Part shown: piece by piece, positions 1-8,680 of the stretch
Position numbering within the stretch: the stretch's first letter is position 1
Layout of the letters: every line of letters begins with the position of its first letter
Origin: Streptomyces sp. MBT65
Lineage (GTDB): Bacteria > Actinomycetota > Actinomycetes > Streptomycetales > Streptomycetaceae
DNA: 64,000 nt
Direction of reading: 5' to 3'
Assembly (NCBI RefSeq): GCF_016612545.1
Contig: NZ_JAENRY010000003.1
Location: 1 to 64,000, forward strand
Translations under genes and position numbers: made by a program
Notes under the pieces: generated by a model
Seen by the model: the letters and a program-made list of their open reading frames with translations, nothing else
What the model was told of the DNA's origin: nothing
The model's database searches: none

Positions 1-1719
1 GCGCCGCCCTCGGGCCCGGCGCCGATGTCCGACGCCACGATGCAGCTCACTCCCACGTCGCCGGCGCCCGCGGCCGCTCCCAAGAAGGGCGGGAAGGCCA
101 CCGGCCTGCTGAAGTCGAGTGCCGTGATGGCGGCGGGCACGATGGTCTCCCGCCTGACCGGCTTCGTCCGCTCCGCGCTGATCGTCTCGGCGCTGGGTGT
201 CGGCATGCTCGGCGACACCTTCCAGGTCGCCTACCAGCTGCCGACGATGATCTACATCCTGACCGTGGGCGGTGGTCTCAACTCCGTCTTCGTCCCGCAG
301 CTCGTGCGTGCCATGAAGGAGGACGACGACGGCGGTGAGGCGTTCGCCAACCGGCTGCTGACCCTCGTCATGGTCGCGTTGGGGGCCCTCACCGCGCTCG
401 CGGTCTTCGCGGCACCCCTCCTGATCCGTCTGCTGTCCGACTCGGTGGCCAACGACCCGGCGGCCAACGAGGTGGGCGTCACCTTCGTCCGCTACTTCCT
501 GCCCTCGATCTTCTTCATGGGCGTCCACGTCGTGATGGGCCAGATCCTGAACGCGCGGGGCAAGTTCGGCGCGATGATGTGGACCCCGGTCCTCAACAAC
601 GTCGTCATCATCGTGACCCTCGGCATGTTCATCTGGGTGTACGGCACCTCCGCGAACTCCGGCATGAAGGTCACGAACATCCCGCCGGAGGGCCAGCGGC
701 TGCTCGGCATCGGCGTGCTGCTCGGCCTGGTCGTCCAGTCGCTCGCGATGATCCCGTATCTGCGGGAGACCGGGTTCCGGCTGCGGTTGCGCTTCGACTG
801 GCGCGGACACGGCCTCGGCAAGGCCGCGACGCTCGCCAAGTGGACCGTCCTCTTCGTCCTCGCCAACCAGGCCGGCGCGATCGTCGTGTCCCAACTGTCC
901 ACCGCCGCGGGCAAGTCCTCGCCCGTCGACGGCACGGGCTTCGCCGCCTACGCCAACGCGCAGCTCATCTGGGGCCTGCCACAGGCGATCATCACCGTCT
1001 CCCTGATGGCCGCGCTGCTGCCGCGCATCTCGCGCTCGGCGGCGGAGGGCGACGGAGGGGCCGTCCGCGACGACATCTCCCAGGGGCTGCGCACGACCGC
1101 CGTGGCGATCGTCCCGATCGCCTTCGGCCTGCTCTCGCTCGGCATCCCGATGTGCACGCTGATCTTCGGCTCCTCGGGGACCAGCGAGGCCACCAACATG
1201 GGCTTCATGCTGATGGCCTTCGCCCTCGGCCTGATCCCGTACTCGGTGCAGTACGTCGTCCTGCGCGCCTTCTACGCGTACGAGGACACCCGAACTCCCT
1301 TCTACAACACGGTCATCGTGGCTGCCGTCAACGCCGGCGCCTCAGTGGCCTGCTACTTCGTCCTCCCGGCCCGCTGGGCCGTGGTGGGCATGGCCGCCTC
1401 GTACGGTCTCGCCTACGCGATCGGTGTCGGCGTCGCCTGGAACCGGCTGCGGAAGCGGCTGAACGGCGATCTGGACGGCGCGCGTGTGCTGCGGACGTAC
1501 GCTCGGCTCTGTATCGCCTCCGTGCCGGCCGCACTGCTCAGTGGTGCCGCTTGCTACGGGATCGGACATACGCTCGGCCAGGGGGTCGTCGGCTCGTTCG
1601 CCGCCCTGCTGGTGGGCGGTGCCGTACTGCTCGGAATCTTCTACGTCGCGGCCCGCCGCATGCGCATCGAGGAACTCAACTCCCTCGTGGGCATGGTGCG
1701 CGGGCGCTTGGGGCGTTGA
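1..1719 (+). CDS. murJ: Lipid II flippase MurJ (MviN), 5' end outside the window
   Basis: Polytopic inner-membrane protein of the MurJ/MviN (MOP exporter) family, which moves lipid II across the membrane for peptidoglycan synthesis. An Ala/Pro/Lys-rich cytoplasmic leader is followed by SSAVMAAGTMVSRLTGFVRS, the family's N-terminal signature, and then about 14 hydrophobic segments. The first ATG in the window is at 25, but the frame is open back to base 1 and the leader is proline-rich, as is usual for actinomycete MurJ, so the true start is probably upstream. The next gene encodes a pseudokinase; in mycobacteria the two are one fused protein, so the pair probably works together. Family call is firm; the start is not known. 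Confidence 0.93.
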   Translation, partial: APPSGPAPMSDATMQLTPTSPAPAAAPKKGGKATGLLKSSAVMAAGTMVSRLTGFVRSALIVSALGVGMLGDTFQVAYQLPTMIYILTVGGGLNSVFVPQLVRAMKEDDDGGEAFANRLLTLVMVALGALTALAVFAAPLLIRLLSDSVANDPAANEVGVTFVRYFLPSIFFMGVHVVMGQILNARGKFGAMMWTPVLNNVVIIVTLGMFIWVYGTSANSGMKVTNIPPEGQRLLGIGVLLGLVVQSLAMIPYLRETGFRLRLRFDWRGHGLGKAATLAKWTVLFVLANQAGAIVVSQLSTAAGKSSPVDGTGFAAYANAQLIWGLPQAIITVSLMAALLPRISRSAAEGDGGAVRDDISQGLRTTAVAIVPIAFGLLSLGIPMCTLIFGSSGTSEATNMGFMLMAFALGLIPYSVQYVVLRAFYAYEDTRTPFYNTVIVAAVNAGASVACYFVLPARWAVVGMAASYGLAYAIGVGVAWNRLRKRLNGDLDGARVLRTYARLCIASVPAALLSGAACYGIGHTLGQGVVGSFAALLVGGAVLLGIFYVAARRMRIEELNSLVGMVRGRLGR

Positions 1720-1837
1720 GGCGGGGGCACACGCACAACCATCGTCCGCCGCTGTGTGTCGTGCATAGCGGCAGACTGTGGGCACAATTGGTTTCGGCGT
1801 CGAACAGCGTGCAACGGATGGGGAGGCAGGAGCGACG

Positions 1838-3550
1838 GTGGCGGAACGGAGCACGGCTGCCGTCGACGTGGCAGACAACAGCGGCGACAAGCCGCTGACC
1901 GCCAAGGCGGACCAGTCCACGGCCGACGGGGTGGCCCAGAACCCGGAGCGGGACACGGAGAGCGACAAGGCACAGGGGAGTGGCGGGATCGAGGAAACCG
2001 AGAAGGCCTCGCCTCCCGAACTGCACAGCGGTCACAAGCTCGCCAGACGCTATCGCCTCGAAGAGTGCGTCACCCGTCTGGACGGCTTCAGCAGTTGGCG
2101 CGCGGTGGACGAGAAACTCCGCCGTGCCGTCGGCGTCCACATCCTGCCCGCGGACCATGCGCGGGCCCGCTCGGTGCTGGCCGCGGCCCGCTCCTCGGCG
2201 CTGCTGGGTGACCCCCGCTTCGTCCAGGTCCTGGACGCCGTGGAGGAGAACGACCTCGTCTACGTCGTGCACGAATGGCTGCCCGACGCCACGGAACTGA
2301 CGGCGCTTCTGGCCCCCGGCCCGCTGGAGGTGCACGACGCCTACCAGATGGTCAGTCAGATCGCCTCGGCCATGGCCGCCGCGCACCGCGAGGGCCTCGC
2401 CCATCTGCGCCTGAACCCGAACGCCGTGCTGCGCACCTCGTCCGGCCAGTGGCGCATCCGTGGCCTGGCCGTCAACGCCGCGCTGCGCGGCATCAGTTCG
2501 GACACCCCGCAGCGTACGGACACGGAGGCGATCGGCGCCCTGCTGTACGCGGCGCTCACCCAGCGCTGGCCGTACGAGAGCGACGCCTACGGCCTGTCAG
2601 GGCTGCCCAAGGGCGTCGGACTCATCGCTCCCGACCAGGTGCGCGCGGGTGTCCACCGAGGTCTGTCGGAGCTCGCCATGCGCGCGCTCGCCAACGACGG
2701 CGCCACGGCCTCCCGGCACGAATCGGCGTGCACCACCCCGGAGGAGCTGGTGAAGGCGATCGGCGAGATGCCCCGCATCCGCCCGCCGGAGCCCACGTTC
2801 ACCGCGCCGCCCGAGTACCAGCGCACGACGTACCAACAGGGCACGTACGGCCGCCCGTCATCGCATCCCGGTGCCGGCCAGGCCGTGCCGACCCCGCCAC
2901 CCCCGCTGCAGAGCCGCACCGGCAAGGCCCTCAAGTGGGCCGTGTCCGCGCTGCTGATCGCCGCGCTGGGCCTGGGGAGTTGGCAGCTCGCGGACGCGCT
3001 CATGGACCAGGGCAACAGCGACAACAGCAGCCCCACCGAGGGCACTCACGAGGGCACCGACAAGAAGCAGCCCGCCAAGAGCGTTCCGCTCAAGATCGAT
3101 GGCGCAACCGAATTCGCGCCGAGCGGGTCAGGCATAAAGGAAGACGAAGTCTCGCTTGCCATCGACGGGAAAACGAGCACTTCCTGGATCACCCCGCAGT
3201 ACAAGGGTTATCCGAATTTCGGCAACCTGCCGAATCGGAAAGACGGCAGCGGCATCATCGTGGACCTCGGGAGCGTCAAGACGGTAAAGGGCTTCGATAT
3301 CACCATGTATCGAAGTGGACAGACCGTCGAAGTACTCGCGGCACCCAGTGGAGGATCATCCCCCTCGGATCTGTCCGACTTCTCCCAGCGCCTCACGCCG
3401 TTGACGACGTCGAGCAAAGAGATAAAGGGATCACTGAAGACTCCCTTGCGCACACGATACGTACTTATCCACATCACCGAACTACCCACGGACGGCTCCA
3501 CAGAACTATTCCGAGGCGGCATTTCGGAGATTAGCTTCACCGGGTCCTGA
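1838..3550 (+). CDS. MurJ-associated pseudokinase with C-terminal discoidin-like domain
   Basis: About 570 residues. The first ~35 are acidic and low-complexity. A protein-kinase-like fold follows (~50-310) in which the catalytic HRD is replaced by HLRLNPN and DFG by IRGLAV, so it should be inactive. Next come a Pro-rich linker, one membrane helix (ALKWAVSALLIAALGLGSW) and an extracytoplasmic F5/8 type C-like beta domain containing SLAIDGKTSTSWITP. This matches the kinase-like and extracellular parts of mycobacterial MviN (Rv3910), here detached from the flippase. I chose GTG 1838 because GGGAGGCAGGAG at 1821-1832 is a strong ribosome site; the same frame is open from ATG 1778. Probable role: control of MurJ-dependent wall synthesis. 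Confidence 0.85.
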   Translation: MAERSTAAVDVADNSGDKPLTAKADQSTADGVAQNPERDTESDKAQGSGGIEETEKASPPELHSGHKLARRYRLEECVTRLDGFSSWRAVDEKLRRAVGVHILPADHARARSVLAAARSSALLGDPRFVQVLDAVEENDLVYVVHEWLPDATELTALLAPGPLEVHDAYQMVSQIASAMAAAHREGLAHLRLNPNAVLRTSSGQWRIRGLAVNAALRGISSDTPQRTDTEAIGALLYAALTQRWPYESDAYGLSGLPKGVGLIAPDQVRAGVHRGLSELAMRALANDGATASRHESACTTPEELVKAIGEMPRIRPPEPTFTAPPEYQRTTYQQGTYGRPSSHPGAGQAVPTPPPPLQSRTGKALKWAVSALLIAALGLGSWQLADALMDQGNSDNSSPTEGTHEGTDKKQPAKSVPLKIDGATEFAPSGSGIKEDEVSLAIDGKTSTSWITPQYKGYPNFGNLPNRKDGSGIIVDLGSVKTVKGFDITMYRSGQTVEVLAAPSGGSSPSDLSDFSQRLTPLTTSSKEIKGSLKTPLRTRYVLIHITELPTDGSTELFRGGISEISFTGS

Positions 3551-3551
3551 G

Positions 3552-4271
3552 TCACGACAGGACCTGCCGGGAACGTCGGTCGACGGATTTTTTGTACGTG
3601 AGAATCTCCGTAAGCTATACGCTTCTCCTCGGCGGTCGGCTTCGCACTCTGCCATCTGGGATCGTTGTTCACCTCCCACATGTCTTTGTAGTCATGCCCA
3701 AATCCTTTCATGCATATGCTCCAATCGCCCATGGCTCTCCGGACCTCAGCGTCTCGGCTGGCCACGACGAAGGAATTCTCGTGATAGGAGAGCAGATACT
3801 GAAGAGCCGGCTTGAACCCGTCCTTGCCGAATATGTGAGAGCGCGCTCTGTCGGCGCAGCCCCCCGTTCCATCTTTGAGGGTTTTTCCAGTCTTGGCGGA
3901 TCTTCCGGTATAGGCCTCGGTCTCAGCAGGTGACTGTTTGGCTTCGTCTCCTGCGTTGCCCGCTTCAGAATCATCCGGAGACTCCGGGGGGGGTGATATC
4001 CCCACTTCCGCGCCGTAGAAGTGTCGATAATTCCGTATCTTCCCCCGTTCATGGCCTGCGACGAATCGATGGGGCTTTCCTCATAGGGCCACTCGTAGCC
4101 GAGGCCCGTCATACAGTCCGCGGCGAGACGCGCCACAGCCGAGTCGTTTATGTACCGACAGTAGGGGTGGCGGTGTCTTCTTCATCGGCCTGCTTCGCAT
4201 GATATGAGCAAGCCGCCAAGGACAGGGCAGGCAAGGGACACCCAGGCCCAGGCGATTGATTTTCTGGTCAC
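3552..4271 (-). pseudogene. Decayed lipoprotein gene of a Streptomyces secreted family
   Basis: The reverse strand encodes pieces of one protein in different frames. GTG 4271 starts a lipoprotein-like signal (VTRKSIAWAW...GGLLISC) that meets an in-frame TGA at 4184-4182. The same frame resumes with YINDSAVARLAADCMTG and runs to an eight-C run (plus-strand G at 3986-3993). There it must shift to continue into a GGCADRARSHIFG segment and a CMKGFGHDYKDMWEVNNDPRW segment. Near 3613 another one-base shift restores KRIATEILTYKK and a stop at 3554-3552, two bases past the pseudokinase stop. The CMK...W..NNDPRW...PTAEE pattern resembles small Streptomyces lipoproteins of unknown function. At least three lesions argue for decay, though assembly indels could account for the homopolymer one. 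Confidence 0.6.
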
Positions 4272-4524
4272 ATGAAGTGGTGCGAATTCATGTTGTCATT
4301 CGCACTGCGCCAATTTGTCAGAACGATGCGCGCGAAACTACCGATCTGACCACCTGCGGCAACACTGAAGCAGGGGCCGTAGTAGTTCGAGTTGTACTGG
4401 AAGAGACAGACCCTGTCGTCCGCGTTGAGGGACGTACAAGAAGTGGAAGCCTGCGCGGTAGGCGCGAGACCCAACCCTCCCGCGATCGCAGCCCCAGAAC
4501 CACCAGTGCGGTCCTCTTGCGCAT
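4268..4524 (-). pseudogene. Frameshifted small secreted protein resembling peptidase inhibitor I36
   Basis: From ATG 4524 the frame reads MRKRTALVVLG and then turns to nonsense. One frame over, GAAIAGGLGLAPTAQAS completes a perfect signal peptide. It is followed by a short mature domain with SLNADDRVCLFQYNSNYYG and FARIVLTNWRSAND, ending at 4268. The switch falls at a four-G run (plus-strand C at 4492-4495); one extra G would make the gene whole. An ATG at 4528 is in the second frame but gives a poor signal sequence. The Cys/Tyr/Asn-rich mature part recalls I36-type inhibitors and beta-gamma-crystallin-like secreted proteins, but the assignment is weak. The gene overlaps the start of the lipoprotein remnant by four bases. 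Confidence 0.5.
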
Positions 4525-4767
4525 ACATACTGGTTTCTTTGTGACACTGCGCCGACCTGTTTCCATGTTCATGATAAGTCGGATGCCGCCCCCTTAGTAA
4601 TCTTTTACCGGCGACCCCATCGGAATATAATTTCTCGCATATCACCCCAAAACGGTACACATAAATCGTCCACCCCTTTCCTCGAGGGGCGTCACTGAAT
4701 TCACTCGTTTACATTCGCCCAAAACTCTTATACGGTATATTCGCCGAGCGGAAGGAGGTGAGGGTGT

Positions 4768-5487
4768 TTGCCACTCAGCCTCGACGGTGTTCCCGATGAC
4801 GAACTCCTGGCCCGACATGTCGCCGGTGACCCGGACGCCTTCGGTGAGCTCGTACGCCGACACCGGGACCGGCTTTGGGCCGTGGCCCTGCGCACGCTGG
4901 GAGACCGCGAGGAGGCCGCTGACGCGGTCCAGGACGCCCTCGTCTCCGCCTACCGGGCCGCCCACACCTTTCGCGGCCAGTCGGCCGTCACGACCTGGCT
5001 CCACCGGATCACGGTGAACGCCTGCCTGGACCGTGCCCGCAAGGCCGCCTCCAGGAAAACGTCTCCGGTCGACGACACCGAGCGCCTGGAACAACTCCTG
5101 GAACCGCACGAGTCGGCCGCGGCTCCCGCTGAGCGCAACGACCTGCACCGCCAACTGCTGGAAGCCCTGGGCACCCTTCCGCCCGACCAGCGTGCCGCTC
5201 TCGTTCTGGTGGACATGCAGGGTTACCCCGTCGCAGAAGCCGCCCGGATCCTTGATGTACCGACCGGCACGGTGAAGAGCCGCTGCGCCCGCGGAAGAGC
5301 AAGACTGCTGCCGATGCTCACCCATCTACGGCCGGAAAGAGCCGGTGACGGCAAGGAACCCGGCGCAGGACGGAACCGGGCGCAGGGGACATCCGTCCCA
5401 CCGGCAGCGGGACCGCACGACACGGGTCCCAAGGATGCAGGGCCGAGCGATTCAGCTGCTGTGAAGGGCGGAGGTGGGCGAGCGTGA
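4768..5487 (+). CDS. sigM: ECF RNA polymerase sigma factor SigM
   Basis: A 239-residue extracytoplasmic-function sigma factor. Region 2 covers roughly residues 25-95 (LVRRHRDRLWAVALRTLG, then AVTTWLHRITVNACLDRARK). Region 4 covers ~130-185 and ends in a helix-turn-helix (AEAARILDVPTGTVKSRCAR). The C-terminal tail is Gly/Pro-rich and variable. The TTG start is chosen because GAAGGAGGTGAG at 4751-4762 gives ideal spacing; a nearby GTG at 4764 is out of frame. The stop overlaps the start of the anti-sigma gene, so the two are translationally coupled. Gene position (beside trxBA and parAB) matches sigM of other Streptomyces. The ~230 bp upstream are AT-rich and probably hold its promoter; I could not assign -35/-10 boxes. 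Confidence 0.9.
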   Translation: MPLSLDGVPDDELLARHVAGDPDAFGELVRRHRDRLWAVALRTLGDREEAADAVQDALVSAYRAAHTFRGQSAVTTWLHRITVNACLDRARKAASRKTSPVDDTERLEQLLEPHESAAAPAERNDLHRQLLEALGTLPPDQRAALVLVDMQGYPVAEAARILDVPTGTVKSRCARGRARLLPMLTHLRPERAGDGKEPGAGRNRAQGTSVPPAAGPHDTGPKDAGPSDSAAVKGGGGRA

Positions 5488-6464
5488 CATCCACGACAGA
5501 TACGGCCGGGCACCCGGACGTCGCAGAGATCTCCGACCTCACCGAGGGTCTCCTCCCGCCGTCCAGGACAGCGGAGGTACGACGGCATCTGGACGAGTGC
5601 GAACTCTGCGCGGACGTCCACGACTCACTCGACGAGATCCGGAGTCTGCTGGGCACCATGCCCGGGCCGCCGCGCATGCCCGCCGAGGTCGCCAGCCGGA
5701 TCGACGCGGCCCTCGCCGCGGAGGCACTGCTGGGTGCCACCACTCCGGAGTCCTTGGCCGCACCGACATTGGTGACCGCGTCCCGAGCCACGACGGGCGA
5801 GAACAGCGGGGACGGGGAGCACGCCGTGGGCGATGTTTCACGTGAAACATCGCCCACGGCAGCCCGCCCCTCGGGACACGCACATGCGGCGACCGGTCCC
5901 GGACGTAGGGATCGCAAGGAACGCAGGGAGCGGAACCGCGGCGGACGTCGCGGAAGGATCGTCCTGGGAGCCGTATTCACCGCGGCCGTTCTGGGGGCCG
6001 GCTCCCTGTTCATCCAGTCGCTGGGCGACCACAACTCGTCCGACGCAGCTCACGGGAACCCGACCAGTGCTGCGGACACCTTCTCCAAGGGGAAGTTGGA
6101 GAGCCAGGTCTCGGATCTTCTCTCCTCCAAGACGGCCACAAGCCAGGGCATCAGGAGTGGGGGACCCTGGAACGCCGCGTCCGAACCCGACGGAGCGGAG
6201 TCTTCCATCAAGACTCCCAAGACCCTGATCGAGCCCTCCGGCTCCATCCCGGACTGCATCCGGCAAGGCGTGGACCGTGGCAACACGGATGTCCTCGGAT
6301 TCAAGAAGGGCACCTACAACGGGGCCGCCGCCTATCTCGTGGTGCTGCCCGATGCCTCCGACAACAGCCGGGTCACGGCCTACGTCGTCGACGCGACCTG
6401 CGTGAGCCGACAGACGTCGACCCCTGGCAAGGTCCTTCTGACGCAGTCGTTCGCGCATTCCTGA
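5484..6464 (+). CDS. Membrane anti-sigma factor with zinc-finger (zf-HC2) domain
   Basis: 326 residues. The N-terminal ~60 hold an anti-sigma zinc-finger signature, HLDECELC (H-x3-C-x2-C), which in this family binds the cognate ECF sigma factor. A linker leads to one transmembrane helix (RIVLGAVFTAAVLGAGSLF, ~residues 158-176) and a ~145-residue external domain, so it probably holds SigM at the membrane and releases it on an outside signal. GTG start overlaps the sigM stop (GTGA). The codons for DVSRET in the linker contain a perfect parS within a 38-bp palindrome, so this coding stretch also serves as a centromere site. Confidence 0.85.
   Translation: MTSTTDTAGHPDVAEISDLTEGLLPPSRTAEVRRHLDECELCADVHDSLDEIRSLLGTMPGPPRMPAEVASRIDAALAAEALLGATTPESLAAPTLVTASRATTGENSGDGEHAVGDVSRETSPTAARPSGHAHAATGPGRRDRKERRERNRGGRRGRIVLGAVFTAAVLGAGSLFIQSLGDHNSSDAAHGNPTSAADTFSKGKLESQVSDLLSSKTATSQGIRSGGPWNAASEPDGAESSIKTPKTLIEPSGSIPDCIRQGVDRGNTDVLGFKKGTYNGAAAYLVVLPDASDNSRVTAYVVDATCVSRQTSTPGKVLLTQSFAHS
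5823..5860. promoter_or_regulatory. parS: parS site inside a 38-bp perfect palindrome
   Basis: The ParB-binding core GTTTCACGTGAAAC occupies 5835-5848. The symmetry extends 12 bases on each side (left arm GCCGTGGGCGAT, right arm its exact complement), giving 38 bp of perfect dyad within the anti-sigma coding region. The other parS copies here lack such long flanking symmetry. Confidence 0.9.
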
Positions 6465-6537
6465 CTCCGGACTCCTTCCCTGCATCCCTCGTGGCGTCTT
6501 CCCACTGCGTGCCGTCTTCGTGTGCCCGGACACAGCG

Positions 6538-6563
6538 GGAATGCGGGCCCCGTAGGATCCGTT
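6538..6563 (+). promoter_or_regulatory. SigR-type promoter of trxBA
   Basis: GGAAT at 6538-6542 (preceded by G) and GTT at 6561-6563 are 18 bases apart, the exact spacing of the thiol-oxidative-stress sigma factor SigR consensus. It lies about 75 bases before trxB, a known SigR target in Streptomyces coelicolor. Confidence 0.8.
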
Positions 6564-6635
6564 GGGTGGGGTGGAGGCTCTGAGAGGAGCTCCCACCGGT
6601 CGTACTGACGCAGTCCAGAGACGAGGAACCAAGCC

Positions 6636-7604
6636 GTGAGCGACGTCCGAAACGTGATCATCATCGGCTCCGGGCCCGCCGGCTACACGGCGGCGCTCTA
6701 CACCGCGCGCGCGTCGCTGAAGCCGCTGGTGTTCGAAGGTGCCGTCACCGCCGGTGGCGCGCTGATGAACACCACCGAGGTCGAGAACTTCCCGGGCTTC
6801 CAGGACGGCATCATGGGCCCCGAGCTCATGGACAACATGCGTGCCCAGGCCGAGCGCTTCGGCGCCGAGCTGATCCCGGACGACGTGGTCTCCGTCGACC
6901 TGACCGGTGAGATCAAGACCGTCACGGACACCTCGGGCACCGTACACAAGGCGAAGGCCGTCATCGTCACCACCGGCTCGCAGCACCGCAAGCTGGGTCT
7001 GCCGAACGAGGACGCGCTCTCCGGCCGGGGAGTCTCCTGGTGCGCCACCTGTGACGGGTTCTTCTTCAAGGACCAGGACATCGCCGTCATCGGTGGTGGC
7101 GACACGGCGATGGAGGAGGCGACCTTCCTCTCCCGCTTCGCCAAGTCCGTGACGATCGTCCACCGCCGGGACAGCCTGCGTGCCTCCAAGGCGATGCAGG
7201 AGCGCGCCTTCGCCGACCCGAAGATCAAGTTCGTCTGGGACAGCGAGGTCGCCGAGATCGAAGGCGACCCGAAGCTCGCCGGGCTCAAGCTGCGCAACCT
7301 GAAGACCGGGGAACTCTCCGACCTCGCGGTAACGGGCCTGTTCATCGCGATCGGCCACGACCCCCGCACGGAGCTCTTCAAGGGCCAGCTGGACCTGGAC
7401 GGCGAGGGCTACCTGAAGGTCGAGGCTCCCTCGACCCGCACCAACCTCACCGGTGTCTTCGGCGCCGGTGACGTCGTCGACCACACCTACCGCCAGGCCA
7501 TCACCGCTGCCGGTACCGGCTGCTCCGCCGCTCTGGATGCCGAGCGTTTCCTCGCCGCCCTGGCGGACGAGGAGAAGGCAGAGCCCGCGAAGACCACCGT
7601 CTGA
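6636..7604 (+). CDS. trxB: Thioredoxin reductase (NADPH)
   Basis: 322 residues, full length for low-molecular-weight bacterial thioredoxin reductase, a flavoenzyme that passes electrons from NADPH to thioredoxin. FAD-binding [14 protein letters not shown] is at residues ~10-24, the redox-active dithiol CATC near 137-140, the NADPH-binding [10 protein letters not shown] near 155, and a second FAD motif GAGDVVD near 280. GTG start with GACGAGGAA upstream. trxA follows 44 bases later and the SigR promoter ahead should drive both, coupling cytosolic thiol reduction to oxidative stress. Confidence 0.97.
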   Translation: MSDVRNVIIIGSGPAGYTAALYTARASLKPLVFEGAVTAGGALMNTTEVENFPGFQDGIMGPELMDNMRAQAERFGAELIPDDVVSVDLTGEIKTVTDTSGTVHKAKAVIVTTGSQHRKLGLPNEDALSGRGVSWCATCDGFFFKDQDIAVIGGGDTAMEEATFLSRFAKSVTIVHRRDSLRASKAMQERAFADPKIKFVWDSEVAEIEGDPKLAGLKLRNLKTGELSDLAVTGLFIAIGHDPRTELFKGQLDLDGEGYLKVEAPSTRTNLTGVFGAGDVVDHTYRQAITAAGTGCSAALDAERFLAALADEEKAEPAKTTV

Positions 7605-7648
7605 CCCCCATCTCCACCCCACCGCACGATCAAGTTAAGGAGCCCGCC

Positions 7649-7984
7649 GTGGCCGGCACTCTGAAGAATGTGACCGACGCTTCCTTCGACGAGGACGTCC
7701 TCAAGAGCGACAAGCCCGTCCTGGTGGACTTCTGGGCTTCCTGGTGCGGCCCGTGCCGTCAGATCGCTCCGTCCCTCGAAGCCATCGCCGCCGAGCACGG
7801 CGACCAGATCGAGATCGTCAAGCTCAACATCGACGAGAACCCGGCCACGGCCGCCAGGTACGGCGTCATGTCCATCCCGACGCTGAACGTCTACCAGGGT
7901 GGCGAGGTCGCCAAGACCATCGTCGGCGCCAAGCCGAAGGCCGCGATCCTTCGCGACCTCGACGAGTTCATCGCCGCCAAGTGA
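7649..7984 (+). CDS. trxA: Thioredoxin
   Basis: 111 residues, one thioredoxin fold. The active site is WCGPCR near residues 32-37, with the cis-proline segment MSIPTLNVYQGG near 74-85. Substrate of the adjacent TrxB. GTG start behind AAGGAG. The TGA stop is followed after one base by a parS core, so the gene's 3' edge abuts centromere DNA. Confidence 0.97.
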   Translation: MAGTLKNVTDASFDEDVLKSDKPVLVDFWASWCGPCRQIAPSLEAIAAEHGDQIEIVKLNIDENPATAARYGVMSIPTLNVYQGGEVAKTIVGAKPKAAILRDLDEFIAAK

Positions 7985-7985
7985 T

Positions 7986-8025
7986 GTTTCACGTGAAACC
8001 GTGAAACCCGTGTTTCACGTGAAAC
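7986..8025. promoter_or_regulatory. parS: Pair of parS sites downstream of trxA
   Basis: Two perfect GTTTCACGTGAAAC cores lie at 7986-7999 and 8012-8025, 12 bases apart, with a third half-site GTGAAAC between them (8001-8007). This tight doublet is about 1 kb from the end of parB. Confidence 0.95.
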
Positions 8026-8028
8026 ATG

Positions 8029-8058
8029 AAGGGGCCGACTCTCCGGAGTCGGCCCCTT
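8029..8058. terminator. Bidirectional terminator between trxA and the GNAT gene
   Basis: Twelve-base perfect stem (AAGGGGCCGACT / its complement) around a six-base loop, placed between two convergent genes. It lacks a long T-run on either side, as is common in actinomycetes. Confidence 0.75.
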
Positions 8059-8062
8059 CGCG

Positions 8063-8680
8063 TTAGAGCGGTCGAAGCGCTGGTTCCTTCTGTACGGCTC
8101 CCAGTAACCGGTCGAGCGCCATCTCCACGTCTTCCTTCCAGGAGAGCGTCGTGCGCAGCTCCAGCCGCAGCCGTGGATAGGCAGGATGCTGGCGAACCGT
8201 CTTGAAGCCCACGGCAAGTAGATGATCGGCAGGCAGCACGCAGGCGGCCTCTTTCCCGTGGGCATCGCCGAAGGCCTCGATCGCCTTGAAGCCCCGCCGC
8301 AGCAGATCCTTGGCGACCGTCTGCACCATGACCCGTCCCAGTCCCTGCCCCTGGTATCCCGGCATGATGAACGACGTCATCAGCTGCACCGCGTCCGGTG
8401 ACACGGGGCTCGTGGAAAACGCCGTCGAGCGGGGGACATAAGCAGGGGGCGCGTAGAGGACGAAGCCCACCGGCACGTCATCGACGTAGACGACCCGCCC
8501 GCAAGAGCCCCAGTCCAGGAGGACGGCGGAGATCCAGGCTTCCTTCTCCGAGGCTGCGGTGCCCGCCTTCAGCGCGGCTTGCCCGCTGACGGGGTCCAAC
8601 TCCCAGAAGACGCACGACCTACAGCGTTTGGGAATGTCCGGGAGATTGTCCAGCGTGAGCGGTACGAGCCGACGCCCCAT
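8063..8680 (-). CDS. GNAT-family N-acetyltransferase
   Basis: 205 residues from ATG 8680, which has GCGAGGATC as ribosome site. The acetyl-CoA-binding signature is in GYQGQGLGRVMVQTVAKDL (R/Q-x-x-G-x-G/A of motif A). A Cys pair (CRSC) lies near residue 20. This gene stands between parB and trxA in Streptomyces generally; its substrate is not known. Confidence 0.85.
   Translation of the reverse strand: MGRRLVPLTLDNLPDIPKRCRSCVFWELDPVSGQAALKAGTAASEKEAWISAVLLDWGSCGRVVYVDDVPVGFVLYAPPAYVPRSTAFSTSPVSPDAVQLMTSFIMPGYQGQGLGRVMVQTVAKDLLRRGFKAIEAFGDAHGKEAACVLPADHLLAVGFKTVRQHPAYPRLRLELRTTLSWKEDVEMALDRLLGAVQKEPALRPL

Noticed and set aside
1778..1837. Longer N-terminus of the pseudokinase from ATG 1778
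   Set aside because: No ribosome site before it; the strong GGGAGGCAGGAG site serves GTG 1838.
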